From Nymphaea colorata (taxonomy: Eukaryota; Streptophyta; Magnoliopsida; Nymphaeales; Nymphaeaceae), in NCBI RefSeq assembly GCF_008831285.2, contig NC_045151.1:4275544-4339543 (forward strand): a DNA stretch of 64,000 nucleotides, given 5' to 3'. Made by a program: the position numbers and the translations under genes. Numbering within the stretch: the stretch's first letter is position 1; each line of letters begins with the position of its first letter. The notes under the pieces were generated by a model that was given only the letters and a program-made list of their open reading frames with translations, was not told the origin of the DNA and made no database searches. Below are positions 26,111-37,743 of the stretch, piece after piece.

Positions 26111-29100
26111 TTTCATATAGTTAAAAATGGGATCTATTCATTAGTTTGATCCCTTGCAGTTAATCAAAAGAATTCAACTTGTCATTACATCAATAGTACG
26201 CGATATAAGGGATTGAAATCACTTGTTCGTACAAACACGAGTGGAACTTGTCGTTACATCTATAGTACGCGATATAAGCGATTGAAATTAGTTATTCGTA
26301 TAAACACAAGTGGGATTTAAGCGATTCATTTGATCACACATATTTAATTGAATGTTTTTAACTGGTTAGTACATTCATTTTCAATGATTTATTTGTTCGA
26401 AATCACAAGTTTGTATGAGAATGAATATGATTCAAGTCGTTAATTTGCTCCCCTATATTTAATATAATGTGTTTCACTTGTTATTACATGTGTAATGAAC
26501 GATTTAAATGATTAAAATCACAAGTTCATATGGATACAAGTGGGATCTATGCTTTTGTTCGACCCCTTTTACATAATTCAAAGAAACAAAAAGTTCTACC
26601 TATTGAACTAACTACAAGCATCAAACTATTGTATACATCAGATTTGTGTCCATATGAATTGGTGATTTCAATCATTTAAATCACTACTTATACATGTAAT
26701 AACAAATGAACCACTTGAACTTCATTCATTTTCATGCAAACTTGTGATTTAAATCCACTAAATCATTCAACGTGGATGTAGCAACAAGTTATTGACATTC
26801 AATGAAATATCCGTGCTCAGATGAATCGCTTAAATCCCACTCGTATTGATACAAACTTGTGATTTCAATTCATTAGATCCTTACTATTGATATAACTACA
26901 AGTTCAACTCATTGGATTGACTACAAGAGATCAAACTAATGTGTAGATCCCATTTGCATCCATTTGAACTTATGATTTCAATCAACAAAATCAATAATTG
27001 TACATGTAATAACAAGTGAAACGCATTAGGCTAATGATAAGCGATCAAACGAATGACGTGAATCTCATTTTTTCATACAAACTTTTGGTTTGAAACATTT
27101 AAATCATTCGTTAAAGATGTAAAAACAAGCGAAACACATTATATTATCTGAAATACAGCAAGTAAATAATTTAAATGCCTTTTATGTGCATACAAGCTTG
27201 TGATTTCATATCACTAAATCATTCAACATGCATGTTTAAGCACATTCACGCATTAGTTTGTGTTTCAAGTCATTCAATTGATCCCTTATAGTTAACATAA
27301 TGTGTTTCACTGTTTATTACTTCTATAAAGAACGATTTAAATGATTGAAATCACCAGTTCATATAGTTAAAAATGAAATCTATGCATTAGTTTCATCCCT
27401 AGTACTTAATCGAAGGAAATAAACTTGTCGTTACATCTATAATACGCGATATAAGCGATTGAAATCAGTTGTTCGCATAAACAAGAGTGTGATTTAAGCG
27501 ATTCATTTGATCACACATATTTGAATGAATGTTTTTAACTTGTTAATACATCCATTTTGAATGATTTATTTGATCGAAATCACAAGTTTGTATGAGAATG
27601 AATAAGATTCTAGTCGTTAATTTGCTCCCCTATATTTAATCTGATGTGTTTCACTTGTTATTACATGTGTAATGAACGATTTAAATGATCGAAATCACAA
27701 GTTCATATGGATACAAGTGGGATCTATGCTTTTGTTTGACCCCTTTTACTTAATTCAAGGAGTTCTCGTATTGAAACGAACAAAACGTTCTGCTTATTGG
27801 ACTAACTAGAAGCATCAAACTAATGTATACATCAGATTTGTGTCCTTATGAATTGGTGATTTCAATCATTCAAATCATTACTTATACATGTAATAACAAG
27901 TGAAACACATTAGATTAACTATAAAAGAGCAAATGAACCACTTGAATTTCGTTTATTTTCATGCAAACTTGTGATTTAAATCTACTAAAACATTCAACGT
28001 GGACGTTGCAACAAGTTAATCACATTCAATGAAATTTGTGTGCTCAGATGAATCGCTTAAATCCCACTCGTATTGATACAAACTTGTGATTTCAATTCAT
28101 TAGATCCTTACTATTGATGTAACTACAAGTTCAACTCATTAGATTGACTACAAGAGATCAAACTAATGCGTGGATCCCATTTGCATCCATTTGAACTTGT
28201 GATTTCAATCAACAAAATCAATCATTGTACATGTAATAACAAGTGAAACGCATTAGGCTAATGATAAGCGATCAAACGAATGACGTGAATCTCATTTTTT
28301 CATACAAACTTTTAGTTTGAACCATTTAAACCATTCGTTATAGATGTAATAACAAGCGAAACACGTTATATTAACTGAAATACAGCAGGTAAATAACTTA
28401 AATGTCATTTATGTACATACAAGCTTGTGATTTCATTCCACTAAATCATTCAACATGCTTTTTTAAGCACATTTACGCATTAGTTTGTGATTCAAGTCAT
28501 TCAATTGATCCCTTATAGTTAACCACTGTTTATTACTTCTATAAAGAACGATTGAAATCACCAGTTCATATAGTTAAAAATGGAATCCATGCATTACTTT
28601 CAACCCTAGTACTTAATCGAAAGAAAAAACTTGTCGTTACATCTATAGTACACGATATAAGCGATTGAAATCAGTTTTTCGTATAAACACGAGTGAGATT
28701 TAAGCGATTCATTTGATCACACATATTTAATTGAATGTTTTTAACTTGTTAGTAAATCCATTTTGAATGATTTATTTGATCGAAATCACAAGTTTGTATG
28801 AGAATGAATAAGGTTCAAGTCGTTAATTAGCTCCCCTATATTTAATCAAATGTGTTTCACTTGTTATTACATGTGTAAGGAACGATTTAAATGATTGAAA
28901 TCACAAGTTCATATGCATTCAAGTGGGATCTATGCTTTTGTTTGACCCCTTTTACTTAATTCAATGAGTTCTTGTATGGAAACGAACAAAAGGTTCTACT
29001 TATTGGACTAACTACAAGCATCAAACTAATGTATACATCAGATTTGTGTCCATATGAATTAGTGATTTCAATCATTTAAATCATTACTTATACATGTAAT

Positions 29101-32100
29101 AACAAATGAAACACATTAGATTAACTATAAAAGAGCAAATGAACCAGTTGAATTTCGTTTATTTTCATGCAAACTTGTCATTTAAATCCACTAAAACATT
29201 CAACGTGGTTGTAGCAACAAGTTAATCACATTTAATGAAATATGTGTTCTCAGATGAATCGCTTAAATCCCACTCGTATTGATACAAACTTGTGATTTCA
29301 ACTTATTAGATCCTTACTATTGATGTCACTACAAGTTCAACTCATTAGATTGACTACAAGAGATAAACTAATGCGTAGAACCCATTTGCATCCATTTGAA
29401 CTTGTGATTTCAATCAACAAAATCAATCATTGTACATGTAATAACAAATGAAACGCATTAAGCTAATGATAAGCGATCAAACGAATGACGTGAATCTCAT
29501 TTTTTCATACAAACTTTTAGTTTGAACTACTTAAACCATTCGTTATAGAAGTAATAACAAGCGAAACACGTTATATTAACTGAAATACAGCAAGTAAATA
29601 ACTTAAGTGTCATTTATGTTCATACAAGCTTGTGATTTCATTCCACTAAATCATTCAACATGCATGCTTAAGCACATTTACGCATTAGTTTGTGATTCAA
29701 TTGATCCCTTATAATTAACCACAGTTTATTACTTCTCTAAAGAACGATTGAAATCACCAATTTATACAGTTAAAAATGGAATCTATGCATTAGTTTCATC
29801 CCTAGTACTTAATCGACGGAAATAAACATGTCGTTACATCTATAGTATGCGATATAAACGATTGAAATCAGTTGTTCGTATAAACACGAGTGGGATTTAA
29901 GCGATTCATTTGATCACACATATTTAACTGATCGTTTTTAACTTGTTAGTACATCCATTTTGAATGATTTTTTTGATCGAAATGACAAGTTTTTATGAGA
30001 ATGAATAAGATTCAAGTCGTTAATTTGCTCCCCTATATTTAATCTAATGTGTTTGACCTGTTATTATATGTGTAATGAATGATTTAAATGATTGAAACAC
30101 AAGTTCAAATGGATACAAGTGAGATCTATGCTTTTGTTTGACCCCTTTTACTTAATTCAATGAAACAAAAAGTTCTAGTTATTGGACTAACTACAAGCAT
30201 CAAACTAATGTATACATCAGATTTGTGTCCATATGAATTAGTGATTTCAATCACTTAAATCATTATTTATACATGTAATAACAAGTGAAACACATTAGAT
30301 TAACTATAAAAGAGCAAATAAACCACTTGAATTTTGTTCATTTTCATGCAAACTTGTGATTTAAATCCACCAAATCATTCAACGTGGATGTAGCAACAAG
30401 TTAATCACATTCAATGAAATATGCGTGCTCAGATGAATCGCTTAAATCCCACTCAAATTGATACAAACTTGTGATTTCGATTCATTAGAACCTTACTATT
30501 GATGTAACTACATGTTCAATTCATTGGATTGACTAAAAGAGATCAAATTAATGCGTAGATCCCATTTGCATCTACTTGAACTTATGATTTCAATCAACAA
30601 AATCAATCATTGTACATGTAATAACAAGTGAAACACATTAGGCTAATCATAAGCGATCAAACGAATGACGTGAATCTCATTTTTTCATACAAACTTTTAG
30701 TTTGAACCATTTAAACCATCCGTTATAGATGTAATAACAAGCGAAACACGTTATATTAACTAAAATACAGCAAGTAAATAACTTAAATGTCATTTATGTT
30801 CATACAAGCTTGTGATTTCATTCCACTAAATCATTCAACATGCATGTTTAAGCACATTTACGCATTAGTTTGTGATTCAAGTCATTCAGTTGATCCCTTA
30901 CAGTTAACCACAGTTTATTACTTCTCTAAAGAACGATTGAAATCACCAGTTCATACAGTTAAAAATGGAACCTATGCTTTATTTTCATCCGTAGTACTTA
31001 ATCGAAAGAAATAAACTTGTCGTTACATCTATAGTACGCGATATAAGCGATTGAAATCAGTTGTTCGTATAAACACGAGTGGGATTTAAGCGATTCATTT
31101 GATCACACATATTTAGTTGATCGTTTTTAACTTGTTAGTACATCCATTTTGAGTGATTTATTTGATCGAAATGACAGGTTTGTATGAGAATGAATAAGAT
31201 TCAAGTCGTTAATTTGCTCTCTTATATTTAATCTAATGTATTTCACTTGTTATTACATGTGTAATGAATGATTTAAATGATTGAAACACAAGTTCATATG
31301 GATACAAGTGAGATCTATGCTTTTGTTTGACCCCTTTTACTTAATTCAATGAAACAAAAAGTTCTAGTTATTGGACTAACTACAAGCATGTATACATCAG
31401 ATTTGTGTCCATATGAATTAGTGATTTCAATCATTTAAATCATTATTTATACATGTAATAACAAGTGAAACACATTAGATTAACTATAAAAGAGCAAATA
31501 AACCACTTGAATTTTGTTCATTTTTATGCGAACTTGTGATTTAAATCCACTAAATCATTCAACGTGGATGTAGCAACAAGTTAATCACATTCAACAAAAT
31601 ATGCGTGCTTAGATGAATCACTTAAATCCCACTCGTATTGAAACAAACTTGTGATTTCAATTCATTAGATCCTTACTATTGATGTAACTACAAGTTCAAT
31701 TCATTGGATTGACTACAAGAGATCAAACTAATGCGTAGATCCCTTTTGCATCTACTTAAACTTATGATTTCAATCAACAAAATCAATCATTGTACATGTA
31801 ATAACAAGTGAAACACATTAGGCTAATCATAAGCGATCAAACGAATGACGTGAATCTCAGTTTTTTCATACAAACTTTTAGTTTGAACCATTTAAACCAT
31901 TCGTTATAGATGTAATAACAAGCGAAACACGTTATATTAACTGAAATACAGCAAGTAAATAACTTAAATATGATTTATGTTCATACAAGCTTGTGATTTC
32001 ATTCCACTAAATCATTCAACATGCATGTTTAAGCACATTTACGCATTAGTTTGTGATTCAAGTCATTAAATTGATCCCTTATAGTTAACCACTGTTTATT

Positions 32101-32462
32101 ACTTTTATAAAGAACGATTGAAATGATCAGTTTATATAGTTAAAAATGGAATCTGTGGATTAGTTTCATCCCTAGTACTTAATCGAAAGAGATAAACTTG
32201 TCGTTACATCTATAGTATGCGATATAAGCGATAAACACGAGTGGGATTTAAGCGATTCATTTAATCACACATATTTAATTGAATGTTTTTAACTTGTTAG
32301 TACATCCATTTTGAATGATTTATTTGATCGAAATCAGAAGTTTGTATAAGAATGAATAAAATTCAAGTCGTTAATTTGCTCCCCTATATTCAATCTAATG
32401 TGTTTCACTTGTTATTACATGTGTAATGAACGATTTAAATGATTGAAAACACATGTTCATAT
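26111..32462. repeat. ~1.19-kb higher-order satellite repeats
   Basis: The box ctagtacttaatcga recurs at about 27,400, 28,607, 29,800, 30,990 and 32,172, so units are about 1.18-1.21 kb. Each unit runs through three forward monomer flavours (~400 bp), switches to reverse-complement monomers (for example near 27,775) and returns to forward (near 28,480). The reverse complement of part of this unit corresponds to the 543-bp unit at the left of the window. The block ends abruptly at gttcat (32,460), where viral sequence starts. Confidence 0.88.
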
Positions 32463-32737
32463 TTTTGACTCTGGTTCCTTCTGGATAATATAGCCAATTG
32501 CTAATTATCTCCTTTTTGCAAAAATTCATGTTGGCACCAGTGTCTATGAAAGCTTGTCCTTTTTTCCATTTACCGTTTTTATCCGCAGCTATTTGAACTG
32601 GGATGATTACGGAAATGTCAGATAAGGACATCTTCTTAATCTGTTTGATCAGAGTTTTTGAGGCTATTTTTAGGTGTAAAATCCCAAAAATTAATTGGAA
32701 TTGTACCTTTGTCTAGCAGAGCCTTTGCGACTTATCT
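32463..32737 (-). pseudogene. Partial second copy of viral protease region
   Basis: This segment matches about 35,958-36,230 of the main viral copy at high identity. It encodes part of the retropepsin-like domain in the same orientation. Its active-site triplet is D-T-G (codon at 32,539-32,541), whereas the main copy reads D-A-G. One end abuts satellite at about 32,463. The other is joined at about 32,737 to a movement-protein fragment that lies ~3 kb upstream in the main copy, so the intervening coat-protein region is deleted. Confidence 0.85.
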
Positions 32738-33008
32738 GAGACCAGAATATGGCGACAAACATATTATCCTCATTTGGGTCCGACACAATATGTTTGACGC
32801 CGAAGAACTGTTTTTCCTTTTCCATCAAAGACATGAAATAACCTCCCCAACCCGTGATATCTTGGATACTGCAAGATGGTCCTCGCCATTCTTCGAGGAT
32901 GGTAGCATCATCCCATGAGGGAAGCATAGCTTTGTTCAAGGCAATCAAAACTTTGCGTTTGCACCATGGGGCATAAGGTGAACTTTCAGACATCTGCGCA
33001 ACTTCAAC
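32738..33008 (-). pseudogene. Partial second copy of viral movement-protein region
   Basis: Near-identical to about 39,285-39,550 of the main copy, on the same strand. It carries the segment with SESSPYAPWCKRK and GPSCSIQDITGWGGYF. Toward the leader it is fused at gcgcaacttcaaca to leader sequence, so the primer site and the first ~100 codons of the movement-protein region are missing. Toward the protease fragment it stops just after pnEDNMfv-type sequence. Both junctions are sharp. Confidence 0.85.
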
Positions 33009-33162
33009 AGGTGAAGGGGGATCGGTGGTGGAGACGAAAATAAGAAAGGGAAACAACAAGGACGTTTAAGGGTGAAGGGGATCGGTGGTGGAGACGAAAA
33101 TAAGAAAGGGAAACAACCAGGACGTTTGGATTAACAGGAAGAGGAGCCGTGGTTGCACAATA
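33009..33162 (-). repeat. Repeated viral leader, partly duplicated in tandem
   Basis: The stretch starting ggtgaagggggatcggtggt also occurs at about 39,885-39,979, next to the primer binding site. Here it is present one and a half times: about 33,009-33,067 and 33,068-33,162, with the first copy ending at ggacgttta. Two leader copies about 6.8 kb apart fit a terminally redundant or tandem integration of a circular genome. Confidence 0.85.
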
Positions 33163-33317
33163 CCACTGAAGGATTGCCAAAGGATGATGAAACCCAATGT
33201 TGCAAAGGCCTCAAGACTTAGCATCTCTCTCTGCTTACAGCAAAGGGAAAAACTGAAGTTTGCACATGGCAAGAAGATGCTCAAAAGACTGATGCCTCGT
33301 AAGGGGCTCGGTGGTAT

Positions 33318-33328
33318 CAATATATACA
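33318..33328 (-). promoter_or_regulatory. Candidate viral TATA box
   Basis: On the minus strand the sequence tgtatatattg lies between the RNase H stop and the leader, where caulimovirid genomes keep their pregenomic promoter. About 90-150 bp further upstream on the minus strand are TGACG-type motifs. It would drive transcription only into the deleted leader and movement-protein copy, not into the main ORF. Confidence 0.45.
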
Positions 33329-33413
33329 CATCGAGCGATGGTACAATAATTCAGCGAATAATCTCGCCAGCCAAAAAGTAGGACGCACTAGTCTACTTTA
33401 AAAAAGAAAACAG

Positions 33414-33442
33414 TGACGAGATAAGCTTTACAAGATTCGTCA
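33414..33442. promoter_or_regulatory. TGACG motif pair, as-1-like
   Basis: TGACG at 33,414-33,418 on the plus strand and CGTCA at 33,438-33,442 form an inverted pair with a 19-bp gap; a TGACTCA follows at 33,468. TGACG pairs are known enhancer elements (as-1 class) in caulimovirus promoters. Position relative to the TATA box fits, but function is inferred. Confidence 0.35.
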
Positions 33443-33570
33443 CTACAATGATTAAAAAAAACAAAAATGACTCAGCACAAGGACATCTGCTTTCGGTGCA
33501 CTGATTAGAAGACGATAGAGGACTCTGGCAAATGCTTTTGCTCCGAATATATTCGTGTCGGATTTTGTCG

Positions 33571-34585
33571 TCATTCTTTTGTCTCGTTGCTTTCTGCCTC
33601 AGATTCCAATATTCGTCTTACTACCCATTCGTGATGAAGACAGAAACCTTTTGTTTGGACACGACAGTTTTGGCATTTGCGCATTTCCTTCGTGATTTGT
33701 TCAAGGGTTGTGCAACTCGCTTCAAATTCTTTAGTTTTTGGGACGTTCTTGTAAATGAGCTCTTCGTCTTGGAAGATAGAGACTTCAGGGTAATCAACAA
33801 AGTTGATTCTCTGCAGCTTTCGGCATAAGGCTTCTTCCCACTTAGTACCTGCAATAAAATTTAAAAAATCCCTAGACACATTGATAGCAAATAGTTGTCG
33901 TCTGTGAAGGATCAGATTATCAAGCACGGCTTTGTCAATGGCCCAGAGTAATAGTTCTGGTTCAAGTGAGGTCCATTTAAGATTGTTGACGATGCAGGTG
34001 ATCCTTCCTGCTGCTGTATAGTAGAAATCCAAATTTGGATAGCGGCCTTCTGCGGCATCAGCAAATTCTGGATAGAGTTTTCGGACCTTTTGGCAGACCT
34101 TCCATCTTTGTTCTGGAGTGTCTACGTGCCAATCTTCCCATTGTCGACCCGTGGATCTCATCATTTTACATTCTCGAGTGAGGGCGTCTGGTAGTGAATG
34201 ATGTGCTCCTTTTACCAGATCTATTGTAAAATTATACTGAGACAGTAAAAATTGCCACCAGGCAAACCTTTGAAGCTTTGGACTGCTCGTAATTTTTCTT
34301 TTGAGCAGTACTGACAGATTCTGAGAATCTGTTCTCAGTATAAATTTCTCACCAATTAAGTAAGGGTGAAACTTTTCCAACTCTCGGATTGCTGCCAGAA
34401 TTTCTTTCTCTGCAGGCCAATAATTAATTTCATTTGATTTAAACTGCCCGCTGGTATAGAAACATACCTTTTCACTGTTGCCTTCTTTCTTTAGGAGAAC
34501 TGCCACCCATGTATTGTTTGAAGCATCTGTGGAGAGGACAAATGGTCCAACAAAAGCGGGTTCAAGTTCTGGCAGTCTTCTTTTA
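33571..34585 (-). pseudogene. Viral RNase H region and C-terminus
   Basis: RNase H1-type domain following the reverse transcriptase. Visible elements are DASNNTWVAVL (first acidic residue, in the frame upstream of the annotated Met), the glutamate in PAEKEILAAIRELEK, RTDSQNL and SLPDALTR. The open stretch 34,506-33,571 is 311 codons and stays open to its stop. Its last ~60 residues include a Cys-rich C..C........C...H segment, which I do not recognise as a named domain. It lies one base out of frame with the reverse transcriptase; the shift falls near 34,590-34,600 in an A-rich run. It would normally degrade RNA in RNA-DNA hybrids during reverse transcription. Confidence 0.88.
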
Positions 34586-35170
34586 ATGAGATTACGGCTT
34601 CAGTAGCCGCTTTGTTCCATTCATAGGGCTCGTGATGCATGACTTTTCGGATTGCCTGAGTTTTTTGAGAAAGATTTTGTATGTAGTTTCCTAGATAGTT
34701 AAGGCATCCGAGGAACCTTTGGCATTGTAGTTTGTCTTCGAGCTGATTCGGAAATTGCTCGATCTTTTTCAGCACATGATGCTGCATGATTATCTTTCCC
34801 TCTTTGAGTCTAATACCTAAAAACTCAATTTCTCGTTTGGCTAGTTGAAACTTTTCGTCACTTTTGGATAGCCCAATACCATGCTTCTCACATAATACTG
34901 CAAAGGTTGTAAGGTGCTGCAAGTGTTCATCAACAGTGTCTGAAATTATCAAAAAATCATCAATATAGTTAATGATAAAATCATAGCCCTTGAAGATTTC
35001 ATCCATTCTTCTCTGGAACTGAGATGGAGCATTTTTTAGACCAAATGGCTGACCAGCCATTCGTACAGGCCATTAGGAGTATAGAACGCCGTTTTGTGTA
35101 TATCTTCTTCGGCGATCTTGATCTCTGGGCTCACTTGACAAACAAATGCCATTAGTACTCACTTCAGACT
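34491..35170 (-). pseudogene. Viral reverse transcriptase core, frameshifted
   Basis: Reverse transcriptase palm region. The open stretch from 35,060 carries GQPFGLKNAPSQFQRRMDEI and the catalytic YIDD (34,956-34,967), followed by the thumb and connection (CQRFLGCLNYLGNYI). The preceding piece, around 35,080-35,170, is scrambled over all three frames: FDCKS ends one frame, a second frame reads QVSPEIKIAEEDIH up to GLYEW, and the GQPFGLK frame follows. There are therefore at least two shifts within ~100 bp. The enzyme copies pregenomic RNA in the cytoplasm in related viruses. The catalytic pair is intact but the protein is not. Confidence 0.9.
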
Positions 35171-37743
35171 TGCAGTCAAATTTAGAAAAAAATTTTCCCT
35201 GAGCCGCCCTTTGTATTAAGACTTCTTTGTTGGGTAAGGGCCACTTTATATCAACCGTCACACTGTTTAGAGGAATGTAGTTTATGACCATTCTTGCTTT
35301 TCCTCTCTTGATCTCAGCATGGTTTTGAACTATGAAGCTTGCGCTTGCATAGTGAGATTCGGATTTCCGAATAAGGCCCTTTTCTTCTAGTTCCTGTATC
35401 TGAACTAGTATCTCTTTTCTGTCTAGTTCAGAGCCTACGATGGGTCTGCTTTGTACATGAATATTGTGCACAGTTGGTATATGTGCAGTGGGGGAATTCT
35501 TGGCCCAAAATTGTAAAGGATGCTCCACACAACAGGACTTTAATTTTTCTACCACTTGTTTGAACTCAGGTAGACAATCTATTCTTTGTCCTGGTAGCAA
35601 ATTTATAGCCTTAATGGCTTTGATCCTTTCTACTTCTTCCTCGAAGTCGAGCTCTTGCTTCATGATTTGAAGCAAAGTCAGGTTGTGTTTTGTGTCCTCT
35701 TTCTTTCCTTTTTTATTCTGCATTCTTTTGAAAGAGGCGGATAGTCTCGGAACAACTTGTTGTTCTTTTCCGATTCTAAACACAATGCAGTCTTTGCAAA
35801 TTGTGTAGGGTCCTATTTCATCCAAAGTAACTGACCCTAATCCAATATCATGTCCGGCGTCATCAATCTGTACAAAATTTGTACTGATAATTTTTTCCCC
35901 TATTTTGACCTGGACATTTAACACAAAATTGTGAAGCCTTCGTTCACCATTCATGGTTTCGACTCTAGTTCCTTCTGGATAATATAGCCAATTGCTAATT
36001 ATCTCCTTTTTGCAAAAATTCATGTTGGCACCAGCGTCTATGAAAGCTTGTCCTTTTTTCCATTTACCGTTTTTATCTGCAGCTATTTGAACTGGGATGA
36101 TTACGGAAATGTCAGATAAGGACATCTTCTTAATCTGTTTGATCTCAGAGTTTTTGAGGCTATTTTTAGGTGTAAAATCCCAAAAATTAATTGGAATTGT
36201 AGCTTTGTCTAGCAGAGCCTTTGCGACTTTTTCTGAGACCGCCCACTTCTCTTGTTGTTTTGGGGCTATGGGCACTTCATTGTCTGAGTAGATTCCTCTG
36301 TCAATGTCTGACCCAGATTCAGAGGTTGAGTTATCCAAGCTGCTGCTGTTGTCTTGGATAATCTCATAAGGACTGGTGGTGGCAAAATTATTGCAGAACT
36401 CGCTTTTGCAGTCGAACTCTTCGGGTTCAGATTCTGATTCTGCAATTAGTACTTCTTTGCCTTTTTTGCCTACCATGCAGATGTGTCCACCGGCTTCTGA
36501 TGATGATTCTGTACTTATGCTTATGATTTCATCATCATCTTCTTCTTCTTCATCAGCCAAATAAAACACATTTCTATTTTTGAGGCATTCTTCAAACTCT
36601 ATTTCGTTCTCGATCAGGTCCCAATCTTGTTCAATTTCTGGGACTTCGAACGTCATCTTAATTTGACGAGGAGCTCTATTTGGGCATTTGTTGGCATAAT
36701 GTCCTTTTTTGCGACATGCAAAACACCGGTCATCTTTTTTGTTGTCACTGCTTCTCCTTCGTCGGAAAAATCTGTAAGGCTTGAACGGTGGCCTTGATTT
36801 GGTTCGTCTGAACCTTCGAAATCTTGGTTTGAATTTCCTGGGCAAATTGTGTTCTTCTGCTCCATCAATCTGACCATAAATATTTTTTCCAACTTTTGGC
36901 AATTCATGGTTTGCCTTGAGTCTGTAACAGAGTTTTTTGATTTCTTGCCGAACCACTTGTTGGAGATCAACTAAATTCAGATTTTCTACCAAGATGTTGC
37001 GATGTGATAACTCATCAAGGATAATATTACCCAATGATTCGGGTAACGAAGCAAGAAAAGACATACCGATTGTTGAGAGGGCATGAGCGCCTAGCCGATA
37101 GGCTTCGTTGAGATAGTCCTCTGCATATTGCTCGAATTGGCTTATGTCTTTCAGCTTTCTTTTGGTAAACATCAGCCAATCTGATGATTGATGTGCTAGA
37201 AGGTTTGGCTGAAACTCGAGAATGATTCGGTTGCCCAAGACTGCTAGATCATCATTCATAATTTCACTTTTCTCCGTGTCTGGCAAGAATTTCCACCAAT
37301 TTGCTACTCGTCCTGAAAATGTAAACGGTAAGATTCTCCATGCTTGATCTGGAGATAACCGTTTTTGGGATACCACCATGTGTAGATGTTGTGCCCATAA
37401 TCTGATGACTTCGGCTACCTTCGTGGTAGGGCATGTATCAATGTTTAGAATTGGGATTTCTGAACCCAGAGAAATCACATGTTTCTTGACCTCGGGTGGT
37501 TTGTTATGACGCTGATTCTGGAACATCTTCATATCAGCATCTTTGAAATTTGGCATAAGATAAAAATCTTTATATGCCGCTGGTTTTTGCCGACTTCCAA
37601 GAATACATGGACTGGTTTCTCGAATCGACAGATTTTGGGAGTGAGCTTTTAAGGCTTCCTTCGATTTGGCCTTAAGCTCCTTTCTTTCTCCATTTAACAT
37701 GGACTTGACAACTTGCATGTTAGCTTCTACTATTTGGAGCTGT
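35073..37743 (-). pseudogene. Viral coat protein, protease and RT N-terminus
   Basis: The longest open stretch of the virus: 881 codons from an internal Met at 37,718. In order: a charged, coiled-coil-like start (residues ~1-40); a coat-protein-like region (~80-290); a basic RRFRR/RRRR stretch (~295-325); a CCHC knuckle CFACRKKGHYANKC (~331-344); a very acidic, serine-rich linker (~385-480); an aspartic protease (~530-660); and the reverse transcriptase start (~770-850, ending near FDCKS). The protease active-site triplet is D-A-G at about residue 561 (codon 36,033-36,035), where the family has D-T-G or D-S-G; this alone should disable it. The frame is out of register with the movement-protein region upstream near 37,740. 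The start at 37,718 is arbitrary, since this was probably part of a polyprotein. Confidence 0.9.

Noticed and set aside
33532-33828. 98-aa plus-strand ORF opposite RNase H
   Set aside because: It is a shadow of the minus-strand RNase H coding frame.
35073-37718. Ty3/gypsy retrotransposon instead of a pararetrovirus
   Set aside because: No integrase follows RNase H, no LTR pair flanks it, and a movement-protein-like region precedes the coat protein.
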